Source of the DNA: a bacterium | Lineage (GTDB): Bacteria > Patescibacteriota > Patescibacteriia > SG8-24 | DNA length: 42,308 nucleotides | Reading direction: 5' to 3' | Assembly (NCBI GenBank): GCA_023246195.1 | Contig: JAHFIW010000008.1 | Location: forward strand, 1-42,308 | In this document: positions 1-9,901 of the stretch, piece by piece | How positions within the stretch are numbered: the first letter of the stretch is position 1 | Layout: each line of letters starts with the position of its first letter | Program-made: the position numbers and the translations under genes | The notes under the pieces: model-generated | Databases searched by the model: none | Told to the model about the DNA's origin: nothing | What the model saw: only the letters and a program-made list of their open reading frames with translations

Positions 1-1527
1 TTGATCCGTTTGGCGCACCAGGCACGGAAGTCCGCACAGAGCCTTTTCGAAGTCATTTCCGCTCGCGGCGCTTTTGAATGGCTGTCGTCCGAAGCCGTGC
101 CCATCCTCGACCGCCTGATGACCGACATCGCGCGGCACACCAACCTGGCGCGCACCAAAGGCGTGACGCAGCTGCTCATCGCCTTCCTGACCGAGTCCGG
201 CTATCTCAAGCAACTCAAGAACTACCGGGATACCGAGGCCCGCGAACAGTTCGGCTACCTGCACCAATTCCTGTCGCGCCTCAAGCGCTTCGAGGACTTC
301 CATGACGAACCGACGCTGTCGCACTTCATGGAAGAATATTCGCTAGAGCGCGAGTCAGGCGAAGAAGGGTCATTGGCCTTTGATCCCGACGCCGGGCCGG
401 ACATGGTGCGCATCATGACCGTGCATGCCTCAAAAGGCTTGGAGTTTCCCTACGTGTTCATCGTCGACCTGGTCGACAAGCGCTTTCCGTCCGTCGCGCG
501 CCCCGAAGAGATTCCGCTGCCCGACGCGCTCACCAAGGAGATCCTGCCCGAAGGCGGCGATGTCCATTTGGAAGAAGAGCGCCGTTTGTTCTACGTGGCC
601 ATGACCCGCGCCAAAGACGGCCTGTTCCTGACCTCCGCCGAAGACTACGGGGGCAAGACCAAAAAGAAGCCGTCGCGCTTCCTCGCAGAGCTCGGCTTCG
701 AGGACGTGCCGACTCTTTCGCCTTCCACCGAGCGATTGGCCGAACCGACGCCCGCCCAAGAGCCGACCGAACCGGTGAAGCTCCCCACGCCGGAGCGTTT
801 CAGCTTTTCCGCGCTGGCGGCCTACGACAATTGCCCGTTGCAGTACAAGTATGCGCACATCATCAAGATCCCGTCGCTCGGAAAAGCGTCGCAGAGTTTT
901 GGCAATACGATTCACGCCACGCTGGAGTGGTTCTTAAGGGAGCTTTCGGAGCGCGACGCCACCGATCGGCTCTCGGTCACTCGCGACGAACTCCTTGCCA
1001 AGTACGAAGAGTGCTGGCAGGACGACTGGTACGAAAGCAAGGAGGAGAAGGAGCGTTACCGCAACGAAGGCCGTGACGGCTTGGCGCGCTTCTATGACCA
1101 ATGTCTCGCGACACCGCCGAAGCCGCTGTTCCTGGAAAAGGAATTCAGCCTGAAGATCGGCGAATATGCGCTCAAGGGCACCATCGACCGCATCGACGTC
1201 ACCGAAGGCGGCGTGGAAATCGTCGACTACAAGACCGGCAAACCAAAAACCGAAGACGACCTGGACATCGATGCCAAACGCCAGCTGTTGCTCTACCAAA
1301 TCGCCGTGTCGCGGCTGTTCGGATTGTCCCCGGTGAAATTGACCTACTACTACCTAAAGGACGGCACCAAGGCGAGCTTCATCGGCACGGAAAAGCAGCT
1401 CGGCAAGCTGGAAACCGACGCCGAGGAAATCTTCGGCAAAATCAAGGCCGGCAACTACGAGCCGACGCCAGGCCGCCACTGCAAGTTCTGCGATTTCAAG
1501 GAGATCTGCGAATTCCGGGCGGCGTAG
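1..1527 (+). CDS. UvrD/PcrA-like superfamily I helicase C-terminal part fused to a PD-(D/E)XK (AddB/RecB-like) nuclease domain; 5' end truncated by the window
   Basis: Motifs RIMTVHASKGLEFPYVFIVDL and EEERRLFYVAMTRAKDGLFL (UvrD C-terminal), then FSFSALAAYDNCPLQYKY, GTIDRIDVTEGGVEIVDYKTGK (nuclease) and C-terminal CKFCDFKEIC (Fe-S-type cysteines). Confidence 0.9.
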   Translation: MIRLAHQARKSAQSLFEVISARGAFEWLSSEAVPILDRLMTDIARHTNLARTKGVTQLLIAFLTESGYLKQLKNYRDTEAREQFGYLHQFLSRLKRFEDFHDEPTLSHFMEEYSLERESGEEGSLAFDPDAGPDMVRIMTVHASKGLEFPYVFIVDLVDKRFPSVARPEEIPLPDALTKEILPEGGDVHLEEERRLFYVAMTRAKDGLFLTSAEDYGGKTKKKPSRFLAELGFEDVPTLSPSTERLAEPTPAQEPTEPVKLPTPERFSFSALAAYDNCPLQYKYAHIIKIPSLGKASQSFGNTIHATLEWFLRELSERDATDRLSVTRDELLAKYEECWQDDWYESKEEKERYRNEGRDGLARFYDQCLATPPKPLFLEKEFSLKIGEYALKGTIDRIDVTEGGVEIVDYKTGKPKTEDDLDIDAKRQLLLYQIAVSRLFGLSPVKLTYYYLKDGTKASFIGTEKQLGKLETDAEEIFGKIKAGNYEPTPGRHCKFCDFKEICEFRAA

Positions 1528-1560
1528 CGCGAACTCCATGCGCGAGAACCCAGTCTACAC

Positions 1561-2283
1561 ATGAAAAAAATCGGCCTGCGCCACCTTGGCATTCTTGCAC
1601 TCCTGCTGCTCGCTGCCGCATATGTTTTGCACGCGGCACCTATTCTTCCGGTCGCCCCGCCTCGTTCAAGCAGGACGGCCCGCGCGCAGACCGCACCATC
1701 GGCAAAGCCATTCGCCAACGCCGCGCAAACCGAATCCGCACGCGTCATCAGGGTCGTTGATGGCGACACCGTTGACATGGAGGAGGGAGAGGGAAAAATC
1801 CGCATCCGCGTCATCGGCATTGATACGCCGGAGGTCATCGACCCTCGCAAGCCCGTGCAATGTTTCGGGAAGGAATCATCCGTACGCGGCCACGAGCTGC
1901 TCGACAACGCCGATATCACGATGACGCGCGACCCCTCACAGGATGATCTCGACAAGTACGGACGCAGCCTGCGTTTCATTACGCTGCCCGACGGTAGCGA
2001 CTACGGCCTGAAAATGATCGCCGGCGGCTACGCGCACGAGTACACCTACCGCGCGGTTCCGTACGCGCGCCAAGCCGAATACCGCGCCGCGGAAAAAGCA
2101 GCGCGAGAGGCTAAGCGCGGGCTCTGGGCAGACGACGCCTGCGCCGGAAATACCGCCAAAGCCGCCGCAAAACAGTCGACCGCGAACGGCACTTGCGCGA
2201 TTTTTGCGGACAATGTAGGGTCGCCGCCGCTTATTCCTAAAAGTGACGCCTGTGTCCGTACAAAAGAACAGCAACATCTTTAA
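1561..2283 (+). CDS. Secreted/membrane-anchored thermonuclease (SNase-like) family nuclease
   Basis: N-terminal hydrophobic signal; VIRVVDGDTVDM...IRVIGIDTPEV...YGRSLRFI...AREAKRGLWADDAC matches the SNase fold. Confidence 0.88.
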   Translation: MKKIGLRHLGILALLLLAAAYVLHAAPILPVAPPRSSRTARAQTAPSAKPFANAAQTESARVIRVVDGDTVDMEEGEGKIRIRVIGIDTPEVIDPRKPVQCFGKESSVRGHELLDNADITMTRDPSQDDLDKYGRSLRFITLPDGSDYGLKMIAGGYAHEYTYRAVPYARQAEYRAAEKAAREAKRGLWADDACAGNTAKAAAKQSTANGTCAIFADNVGSPPLIPKSDACVRTKEQQHL

Positions 2284-2398
2284 CGACTGCCCCATCTGCC
2301 TGGCGCAAATCAAAGCCGACAGCGAGAACCGAGGCCTGACCATGGAGGAGTACATCGCGGCCGCCAGGGAGGCGCTCAAGAACGGGGATTTTTGCTGA
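2252..2398 (+). CDS. Possible 48-aa cysteine-containing small protein (GTG start, overlaps the nuclease 3' end)
   Basis: Frame reads VSVQKNSNIFNDCPICLAQIKADSENRGLTMEEYIAAAREALKNGDFC*; CPIC motif and coding-like codons; not in the supplied ORF list. Confidence 0.4.
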   Translation: MSVQKNSNIFNDCPICLAQIKADSENRGLTMEEYIAAAREALKNGDFC

Positions 2399-2555
2399 GC
2401 GAGGGAGCAGACCGAGTTGCCCTCCCGCAGAAATCTAAAACCTGTTAGTCTTGAACAGATAGGCCGTTCGGAGGCGTCATGCCGAGGTTGATCAACCTCG
2501 GAGCCCGCGCTTATGAAAACGCGTCGACCAAACACGAACTCACCGGTCCTCACCC

Positions 2556-2846
2556 ATGTTCGAAAAACTCAGTCGTCTGCTGCCATCGTCCATACGCAAG
2601 TCACCGTCCATTTCACGCGGCGTCGAGGCCGCGAGCGTGGTTGAGATGGCGCAAAAGACCGTCAATTCTTTGTTCGGAGACGATGCCGCGCACATGCGTC
2701 CGGCCACTTTCAAGAACGGCGTGCTGAAAATCGCCTGCGACCGTTCGGTCTACGCAGAGACGGTCCGACTGCGCGAACAAGAAGTGATCGACGGCGTCAA
2801 CGGACGCATCGGTCAGCACCTGGTCACGAACGTGATCACGCGATAA
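2556..2846 (+). CDS. DUF721/DciA-like protein
   Basis: 96 aa; SVVEMAQKTVNSLFG...ATFKNGVLKIACDRSVYAETVRLREQEVIDGVN resembles DUF721. Confidence 0.65.
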   Translation: MFEKLSRLLPSSIRKSPSISRGVEAASVVEMAQKTVNSLFGDDAAHMRPATFKNGVLKIACDRSVYAETVRLREQEVIDGVNGRIGQHLVTNVITR

Positions 2847-2857
2847 CGCACCTCTCC

Positions 2858-3253
2858 ATGACTCTCCGCCAATATCTCATTCTCATGACCGCGGGTACGG
2901 CGCTGTCTTGGATCGCCGTGGGCTTGATCGTGGCCACGGTCGATCCCGACAAAGCGCCGTTCGTGGTCTTTGCCGTTTTCTATGCCAGCATGTTCCTTGC
3001 GCTGACCGGCACTTTTTCGGTCGTCGGATTCCTTCTTCGCATCGTCTTGCTTCGTCAGCAGCTGGTGATCTCACGCCATGTCGCCGTTTCCTTCCGTCAG
3101 TCGCTGCTTTTGGCGGTACTTTTGATCATCGTCATGTACTTGGCCAGCAGGTCGTTGCTCAATTGGTGGAACGCCCTGACCGTCGTGGCAGGGCTGACGA
3201 TATTCGAATTCTTCTTCATTTCAGCGAAAAATACCGACAATCGAAGAGGATGA
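2858..3253 (+). CDS. Hypothetical integral membrane protein
   Basis: 131 aa with about 4 hydrophobic helices; codirectional between dciA-like and mreB. Confidence 0.65.
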   Translation: MTLRQYLILMTAGTALSWIAVGLIVATVDPDKAPFVVFAVFYASMFLALTGTFSVVGFLLRIVLLRQQLVISRHVAVSFRQSLLLAVLLIIVMYLASRSLLNWWNALTVVAGLTIFEFFFISAKNTDNRRG

Positions 3254-3336
3254 GGCTGAGTCTTGCCTCTTGCCGGGATTAGGGCTAAGCTTCCACCGTC
3301 GAAACCAGCCGCATGTTGGCTTAATGAACAAAAAAG

Positions 3337-4407
3337 ATGTTCAACGGAATGATGGGAAAATTCTCTCGTGATCTGGGCATCGACCTGGGCGCGGCCAACA
3401 CCCTCGTGTACTGCAAAGACAAGGGTATCATCATCAACGAGCCTTCCGTGGTGGCCATCAACACGCGCTCGGGGCAGATTGTCGCCGTCGGCAACTCGGC
3501 AAAGGAGATGATCGGAAAAACGCCCGCGCACATCTCCACAATCAAGCCGTTGGTGAGCGGCATCATTTCTGATTTCGAAGTTACGGAGAAGATGCTCAAG
3601 CACTTCATCGAGAAGGCGCATAAGGACAACTTCTCGTTCATGCCGCGCCCGCGCGTGGTCATCGGCGTGCCGTTGGACCTCACCGAGGTGGAGCGCAAGG
3701 CCGTGGAAGACGCCGCGCTTAACGCCGGAGCCCGCGAAGTCTACCTGGTGGAAGAACCGATGGCTGCGGCTATCGGCGCGCGCCTGCCGATTACCGAACC
3801 GGTCGGCAACATGGTGGTGGACATCGGCGGAGGCACTACCGAAATCGCGGTCATCTCGCTCTCGGGAGTAGTCACCTGGAAGTCGCTGCCGATCGCCGGC
3901 GACGAATTCAACAAGAACATCGTGGTGTTCGCGCGCGAACACTTCAACTTGTTCCTGGGAGAACGCGTGGCCGAGAACATCAAGATGCGCATCGGCTCCG
4001 CCATGCAGCTCGACGAGCCTCTGACCATGGAAATGCGCGGCCGCGACATGGTCACCGGACTTCCCAAGGAAATCATCATCACCGACGCGCAGGTCCGCGA
4101 GGCCCTGGCACGTTCGGTCCGCACCATCGTGGAGAACATCAAATCCGCATTGGAAATCACGCCGCCCGAACTGGTCGCCGACATCTACGAGCGCGGCATC
4201 GTCCTCACCGGCGGGGGAGCCCTGCTCAAGGGTCTCGACCGCGTCATCGCCCGTGCCGCGGAGATTCCGGTACGCGTGGCAGACGATCCGCTGACCTGCG
4301 TGGTTCGCGGCACCGGCATCCTGATCGACAACATGGACCTGCTCAGGACCATCGCGCTGCCATCCTCGCAGGAAACGACCGTGAATCGCCGATCGATTTT
4401 TGCCTAA
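3337..4407 (+). CDS. mreB: Rod shape-determining protein MreB
   Basis: RDLGIDLGAANTLVYCKDKGIIINEPSVVAI, VVDIGGGTTEIAVISL, GIVLTGGGALLKGLD. Confidence 0.97.
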   Translation: MFNGMMGKFSRDLGIDLGAANTLVYCKDKGIIINEPSVVAINTRSGQIVAVGNSAKEMIGKTPAHISTIKPLVSGIISDFEVTEKMLKHFIEKAHKDNFSFMPRPRVVIGVPLDLTEVERKAVEDAALNAGAREVYLVEEPMAAAIGARLPITEPVGNMVVDIGGGTTEIAVISLSGVVTWKSLPIAGDEFNKNIVVFAREHFNLFLGERVAENIKMRIGSAMQLDEPLTMEMRGRDMVTGLPKEIIITDAQVREALARSVRTIVENIKSALEITPPELVADIYERGIVLTGGGALLKGLDRVIARAAEIPVRVADDPLTCVVRGTGILIDNMDLLRTIALPSSQETTVNRRSIFA

Positions 4408-4520
4408 AAATCACACCAGCCTCGAGAAGCGACGGGCGGGAAGCGATTGGCGTCCGAACGCTCTCGCTGACCGTCTGTCGCTTTTCGCTTTTTGGAAACA
4501 TTTGCACTGACGCAAACGTC

Positions 4521-5324
4521 ATGTCGACCCGCAACTCCAACCGACCGCGCAACGCCGTCATCGCCCTCGTGGCGGTGCTGCTTTTGGCCATGGGTGCGCT
4601 CAAGCCGCTGTCTGCGCCGCTCAAGCACCTCGCAACGACCGTCGCCGCGCCGGTCTACGCCACGGGCGCCAACCTCAGCCGTGCAGTCAAGCGCCTGTTC
4701 GACAACTCCGAGAAGGACAAGACCGCGCTGACCCAAGAGATTGACGCGCTCCGGATGGAAAATGCCAAGCTGCGCGAGCTGGCCGTGGAAAATGGCGCGC
4801 TCAAGACCGCAATCGGCTACCGTGACAAGTCCGGCATCAAGCCGCTGACGGCTCGCGTGGTCTCAGAAACGAACCAGGACGTCTTCCACGGACTGGTGAT
4901 AGACCGCGGCACCGACGACGGCGTGAAAGCGGACCAGCCGGTCATCGTGGGCGACGGCATCGTCATCGGCAAGATCTTCGAGGCCAAGGCCGGCACCTCG
5001 TCGGTACTGCTGCTTTCGGACTCACGCAGCAGGCTGGCCGTGACGGTGCAGAGCGCCGACGGCACTGCCGGCGTGCTCGAAGGCGACCGCGGCCTGAGCA
5101 TGTCCATCAACCTGATTCCGCAGACGGTGACGCTGACGCCGGGAGATACGGTGGTCACTTCCGGCATCGAGCCCGGTATCCGCCGCGGCCTGGCGGTCGG
5201 CATCATCGACAAGGTCGTGCAGCATACGCAGGATCCGTTCCAGTCGGCGACGGTGCTGCCGTTCGACAGCGCCTCGCATCCGCTGTTCGCGCAAGTGCTC
5301 ACCAATGACGTGACGACCCCCTAA
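4521..5324 (+). CDS. mreC: Rod shape-determining protein MreC
   Basis: TM + coiled coil followed by TARVVSETNQDVFHGLVIDRGTDDGVKADQPVIVGDGIVIGKI; follows mreB. Confidence 0.93.
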   Translation: MSTRNSNRPRNAVIALVAVLLLAMGALKPLSAPLKHLATTVAAPVYATGANLSRAVKRLFDNSEKDKTALTQEIDALRMENAKLRELAVENGALKTAIGYRDKSGIKPLTARVVSETNQDVFHGLVIDRGTDDGVKADQPVIVGDGIVIGKIFEAKAGTSSVLLLSDSRSRLAVTVQSADGTAGVLEGDRGLSMSINLIPQTVTLTPGDTVVTSGIEPGIRRGLAVGIIDKVVQHTQDPFQSATVLPFDSASHPLFAQVLTNDVTTP

Positions 5325-5328
5325 GCCT

Positions 5329-5856
5329 ATGGCGCGAGCTTTTCTCCTTTTCATCGCCGCAATGGCGGTCGGCATCCTGCAGGCTGCCTTCGTACGGGCG
5401 TTGCCGCTGCCGTTTTCGGGATTGCAGCTGCCGCTCATCATGATCGTCGGCCTCGTGACCGTCTTCCGCACGCGCGAGGCGTTCGTGGCCGCCTTCATTT
5501 GCGGACTGACGCTCGACTCGCTCTCGTCGTTGCCGACGGGAACGGAAACGGCCGTGCTGCTGGCGCTGACCGTCTGCACCGTGATGCTGTTCGGCCGAAT
5601 CTTCACGAACCACTCGCTGCTGGGCACTGCCAGCCTCAACGCCGTCGTCTTCGCGCTCGGGCACTTCGCCTTCGTCGTCGTCGACCTGACGCGTTCGGTC
5701 TTTACCGGCATCCCGTATTCGCCGCTGCCGAACGCCGACTCGTCACGGGCATTTCTTTACGCGCTCGGTGCGCAGATAGCGACGGTCATCTTCCTGCTGG
5801 CGGTCAATGACGGTATCCGCAAGTCCGTTTCAAAGCGCTTTTTCCTTCTTCGCTGA
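5329..5856 (+). CDS. mreD: Rod shape-determining protein MreD
   Basis: Polytopic membrane protein between mreC and PBP2; size and position match MreD. Confidence 0.8.
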   Translation: MARAFLLFIAAMAVGILQAAFVRALPLPFSGLQLPLIMIVGLVTVFRTREAFVAAFICGLTLDSLSSLPTGTETAVLLALTVCTVMLFGRIFTNHSLLGTASLNAVVFALGHFAFVVVDLTRSVFTGIPYSPLPNADSSRAFLYALGAQIATVIFLLAVNDGIRKSVSKRFFLLR

Positions 5857-5865
5857 CACGCATCC

Positions 5866-7890
5866 ATGGCAAAGGATCTCTTCGACGACTCCAACCCGTT
5901 TCCGATTCTCGACGGCGAGAACGGTTTTGACGTACTCCGTTCGACCGGCGCCAAGCTGATGGTCGACGACGCCATTTTGGGCAGCGAAAGCATGGCGACG
6001 GACTCTGCCAGCCAGCCGGCGTACGTCGGCTTGGCCCTGAGCGAAAAGAAACTGCGCATGGCTTTTGGCACGCTCATGCTGATGCTGGGTCTGGTGGCCG
6101 CCCGCGCGGCTTACGTGCAGGTGGTGCGCGGTGCGGACTATCAGCGACAGGCCGAAGGCAACCGCAGCCGCGTCATCGCGATGCCGGTGGAACGCGGCGT
6201 GATGTATGACCGCACCGGCACGCCGCTGGTCCGCAACGTGCCGGACTTCTCCGTGACCATCACTCCTTCGGATCTTCCGAAAGACCCCGTAGCCCGCCGC
6301 GAATCCATCGGAAGGCTGGCCATGCTGCTCGACTTGATGCCTACCGACATCGAGGACAAGCTCAACGAATTCCGCGACTATCCCGGACTGAACGTCATCG
6401 TCGCCGACAACCTCACCCACGACCAGGCGGTGAAGGTGTCCATCGAGGAAATGCGCACCTCCGGCGTGACGCTGGCTACCGGCACGCGCCGCGAATACCT
6501 GAAGACCGACACCGTCCCTGCGCTCTCGCAAATCCTCGGCTACGAGGGCCGACTCACGCAGCAGGAGATGCAATCCGACCGCGGCGCTTCCTATGAGCCG
6601 TCGGACTTCATCGGCAAGACCGGCCTGGAGAAATCCTACGAGACGGTGCTGCGCGGCACGAACGGCGAGCGACGCATAGAAGTCGATGCCACCGGCCGCC
6701 AAAAATCGGTCATCTCCGAAGATCCGGGGCAGCCGGGCAAGGACCTCGTGCTGACCATCGATGCCGACCTCCAAAAGGAAGCCGAGAAGGACCTGCGCGC
6801 GGAACTCAAGGCTGCCGGTAAAAAACGCGGCACGGTCATCGTCATGGACCCCAACAACGGCGACGTGCTGGCGATGGTCAGCGAGCCGTCGTTCGACGCC
6901 AACCTGTTCGCGAAAGGCATCTCAAAAGACGACTACGCCAAGCTGATCAACGACCCTGACCGTCCGCTGTTCTCACGGGCGATCTCCGGCGCCCTCGCTT
7001 CCGGCTCCGTCTTCAAGCCGGTGGTCGGCACCGCGGCCATGGCCGAGCACACCATCACCGAGAACACCACGGTGCTGTCCACCGGCGGCATCCATCTGGG
7101 CCAGGCATTCTTCCCGGACTGGAAGGCCGGCGGCCATGGCGTCACCAACCTGGCCAAGGGCATTGCCGACTCAGTCAACACGTTTTTCTATTCGATCGGC
7201 GGCGGTACCGACACCATCCCCGGACTCGGCCTGGAGCGCATCGTCAGCTACGCAAAAAAGTTCGGCTACGGCTCACCGCTCGGCATCGATTTGCCCAACG
7301 AGGCCGCGGGCTTCCTGCCCACCAAGGAATGGAAGCTGAAAACGAAGGGCGAACGCTGGTACTTGGGCGACACCTACCACGTGGCCATCGGCCAAGGCGA
7401 CGTCATCGTGACGCCGCTGCAGGTGGCCAATATGACCGCCGTCATCGCCAACCACGGAAAGATGATGCGTCCGCGTCTGGTCCAGGCCGTGACCGCCAGT
7501 GACGGCACGCGCATCGAGAAGACGCCGGAAGTCGTCAATCCGCAAGTCACCGACCGCTTCGCCGTCGACGCCGTGCGCAAAGGCATGCGGCAGACCGTCA
7601 CTTCCGGCAGCGCGCATTCCCTGGACGCGCTTCCGGTGGCCGTCGCCGGCAAGACCGGCACCGCGCAGTGGAACTCCGCCAAGGACAACCACGCCTGGTT
7701 CACTTCGTTCGCGCCCTACGACAAGCCGCAAATCGTGGTGACGGTGCTGATCGAGGAAGGCGTGGAAGGATCGGTCACCGCATCACCGGTGGCCAAACAG
7801 ATCTACCAGTGGTACTTCGGGGGACGGAGCGCGACGTCTCCCAAACCGCCGGCGCCATCTGCGCCGCTTGCCCCAACGCCCAGCCGCTGA
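5866..7890 (+). CDS. mrdA: Penicillin-binding protein 2
   Basis: YDRTGTPLVRNVPDFSVTI, ALASGSVFKPVVG (SxxK), DSVNTFF (SxN), AGKTGTAQW (KTG). Confidence 0.95.
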   Translation: MAKDLFDDSNPFPILDGENGFDVLRSTGAKLMVDDAILGSESMATDSASQPAYVGLALSEKKLRMAFGTLMLMLGLVAARAAYVQVVRGADYQRQAEGNRSRVIAMPVERGVMYDRTGTPLVRNVPDFSVTITPSDLPKDPVARRESIGRLAMLLDLMPTDIEDKLNEFRDYPGLNVIVADNLTHDQAVKVSIEEMRTSGVTLATGTRREYLKTDTVPALSQILGYEGRLTQQEMQSDRGASYEPSDFIGKTGLEKSYETVLRGTNGERRIEVDATGRQKSVISEDPGQPGKDLVLTIDADLQKEAEKDLRAELKAAGKKRGTVIVMDPNNGDVLAMVSEPSFDANLFAKGISKDDYAKLINDPDRPLFSRAISGALASGSVFKPVVGTAAMAEHTITENTTVLSTGGIHLGQAFFPDWKAGGHGVTNLAKGIADSVNTFFYSIGGGTDTIPGLGLERIVSYAKKFGYGSPLGIDLPNEAAGFLPTKEWKLKTKGERWYLGDTYHVAIGQGDVIVTPLQVANMTAVIANHGKMMRPRLVQAVTASDGTRIEKTPEVVNPQVTDRFAVDAVRKGMRQTVTSGSAHSLDALPVAVAGKTGTAQWNSAKDNHAWFTSFAPYDKPQIVVTVLIEEGVEGSVTASPVAKQIYQWYFGGRSATSPKPPAPSAPLAPTPSR

Positions 7891-7922
7891 TATCCTGAAA
7901 ATCGCACTGTTACCGCATTTCT

Positions 7923-8387
7923 ATGGACCTCGCACCTGTCTACGTCTCCAAGGAGGGGCTCGAAAAAATGAAAGAAGAGCTGCATTACCTCAAGACGGTC
8001 AAACGTCGTGAGTGTGCTGCGCGCATCGAGAAGGCCAAGGATCTTGGCGACCTCAAGGAGAACGCCGACTATCACGATGCCAAGGACGAGTCCGGCTGGA
8101 CCGAGGGCCGCATCCGCGAACTCGAGGACGCCACCAATCGCGCCACGGTCATCGAGACGCGAGGCTCCGACAACGTCGGCATCGGCTGCAAGGTGAAGGT
8201 GGAAGGCAACGGCAAGGAGAAGCTCTACACCATCGTCGGTTCGCACGAGGCCGACCCGCTCAAGGGGCTCATCTCCAACGACTCGCCGCTCGGCCAGGCA
8301 TTTCTGGGCAAGCGCGTAGGGGAGACCGCCGAAGTAAAGACTCCTGCCGGCACCGTCACCTACGTGATTAAAGAAATCAGCTGCTGA
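7923..8387 (+). CDS. greA: Transcription elongation factor GreA
   Basis: YVSKEGLEKMKEELHYLKTVKRRECAARIEKAKDLGDLKENADYHDAKDE. Confidence 0.97.
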   Translation: MDLAPVYVSKEGLEKMKEELHYLKTVKRRECAARIEKAKDLGDLKENADYHDAKDESGWTEGRIRELEDATNRATVIETRGSDNVGIGCKVKVEGNGKEKLYTIVGSHEADPLKGLISNDSPLGQAFLGKRVGETAEVKTPAGTVTYVIKEISC

Positions 8388-8398
8388 TCCCGATCGCT

Positions 8399-9889
8399 AT
8401 GGAAGAAAAAGTAGCCAACCCCATCGAGGAACGCGCCGTGCGTCTGGAAAAACTGCAGACCGCCGTGGCCATGGGCCTAGAACCGTATCCCGCGCGCTGC
8501 GAGCGCAGCCACACGATTGCCGAAGTGCAGTCGCATTTTGATACGCTGGTCGAGAAGGCCACCGAAGTCACCGTCACCGGCCGCGTCAAGGCCGTGCGCG
8601 GCCATGGGGGCGCCTGTTTTGTCGACATCGAGGACGGCACACAGAAAATCCAGCTGCACCTCAAGTCCGACGTGCTCGGCGCGACCTCCTTTGAGACTTT
8701 CGAGAAAATCATCGACCGCGGCGACTTCGTGCAGGTCTCCGGCATCTGCTTCGTCACCAAACGCGGCGAGCGCAGCATCGAGGCCAAGCGCTGGACGCTA
8801 CTGACCAAGTCGTTGGCTCCGCTGCCCGACAAATGGAGCGGCCTGACCGACACCGAAGCCCGCTACCGCCGGCGCGAGCTCGATTTGATTTCCAACCCCG
8901 AAGTGCGCCTGCTCTTCAGGAAGCGTTCGCTCTTAGTCAGCGAACTGCGCCACTTCATGGAAGAAGAAGGCTTCATGGAAGTGGAGACCCCCGTGCTGCA
9001 GAGCATCGCCGGCGGAGCTACCGCGCGCCCGTTCGTGACGCATCACAACGCGCTGGGCGTGGACATGTACCTGCGCATCGCCACCGAGCTGCACCTCAAG
9101 CGCCTGATCGTCGGCGGCTTTGAGCGCGTCTACGAAATCGGCCGTATCTTCCGCAACGAAGGCATCGACCATCTCCACAACCCCGAGTTCACCTCCATCG
9201 AATTCTACCAGGCCTACGCCGACTATCGCGACCTGATGTCCATGACGGAGAGGATGCTGGCCCGCGTCACCGAGAAGGTGAACGGTTCGACGTTCCTGGA
9301 ATACGACGGCATGAAGATAGACTTCGCCGGCCCCTACCCGCGCCTGACCTTCCGCGACGCCATCAAGCAGTTCGCGGACGTCGACATCGAAAACTACGCC
9401 ACCCGCCACGAACTTGCCGCCGCCGCCGAGGCAAAGGGCGTGAAGGTCGAACCCAAGGACGACCGCGGCGCCATCTTGGACAACCTCTACAAGAAGACCG
9501 TCCGCGGGAGCATCGTTGATCCGACCTTCATCATCGACCACCCCACCGAGATCCTGCCGCTGGCCAAGCGCCGCGCGGACAATCCGAACTACGTGGAGAG
9601 CTTCCAGCTTGTGCTGGGACGCGGCGTCGAACTGATCAAGGCGTTCTCGGAACTGAACGACCCGATCGACCAGCGCGCACGCTTTGAGGAGCAGGAGAAG
9701 CTGCGGGCCGGGGGAGATGATGAGGCTCAGCCGATGGATGAGGAGTTTATTGCTGCGCTGGAGGCGGGTATGCCGCCGACTGCGGGGTTTGGGATGGGGA
9801 TTGATCGGTTGGCGGCTTTACTGACGGGATCGCATAGCTTGAAAGAAGTTATTCTTTTCCCTACACTCCGTCCAGATGAACGTACATAA
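8399..9889 (+). CDS. lysS: Lysyl-tRNA synthetase (class II)
   Basis: RIFRNEGIDHLHNPEFTSIEFYQAYADY, GFGMGIDRLAALLTGSHSLKEVILFPTLRP. Confidence 0.97.
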   Translation: MEEKVANPIEERAVRLEKLQTAVAMGLEPYPARCERSHTIAEVQSHFDTLVEKATEVTVTGRVKAVRGHGGACFVDIEDGTQKIQLHLKSDVLGATSFETFEKIIDRGDFVQVSGICFVTKRGERSIEAKRWTLLTKSLAPLPDKWSGLTDTEARYRRRELDLISNPEVRLLFRKRSLLVSELRHFMEEEGFMEVETPVLQSIAGGATARPFVTHHNALGVDMYLRIATELHLKRLIVGGFERVYEIGRIFRNEGIDHLHNPEFTSIEFYQAYADYRDLMSMTERMLARVTEKVNGSTFLEYDGMKIDFAGPYPRLTFRDAIKQFADVDIENYATRHELAAAAEAKGVKVEPKDDRGAILDNLYKKTVRGSIVDPTFIIDHPTEILPLAKRRADNPNYVESFQLVLGRGVELIKAFSELNDPIDQRARFEEQEKLRAGGDDEAQPMDEEFIAALEAGMPPTAGFGMGIDRLAALLTGSHSLKEVILFPTLRPDERT

Positions 9890-9901
9890 AATGCTTCACT
9901 C

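Noticed and set aside
1101-1760. 219-aa + ORF overlapping helicase-nuclease and thermonuclease
   Set aside because: Out-of-frame, Arg/Pro-rich translation typical of frame-shifted GC-rich genes.
3097-3942. 281-aa minus ORF antisense to mreB
   Set aside because: Shadow ORF over a clear MreB.
5830-6774. 314-aa minus ORF antisense to PBP2
   Set aside because: Shadow ORF; sense frame has all PBP motifs.
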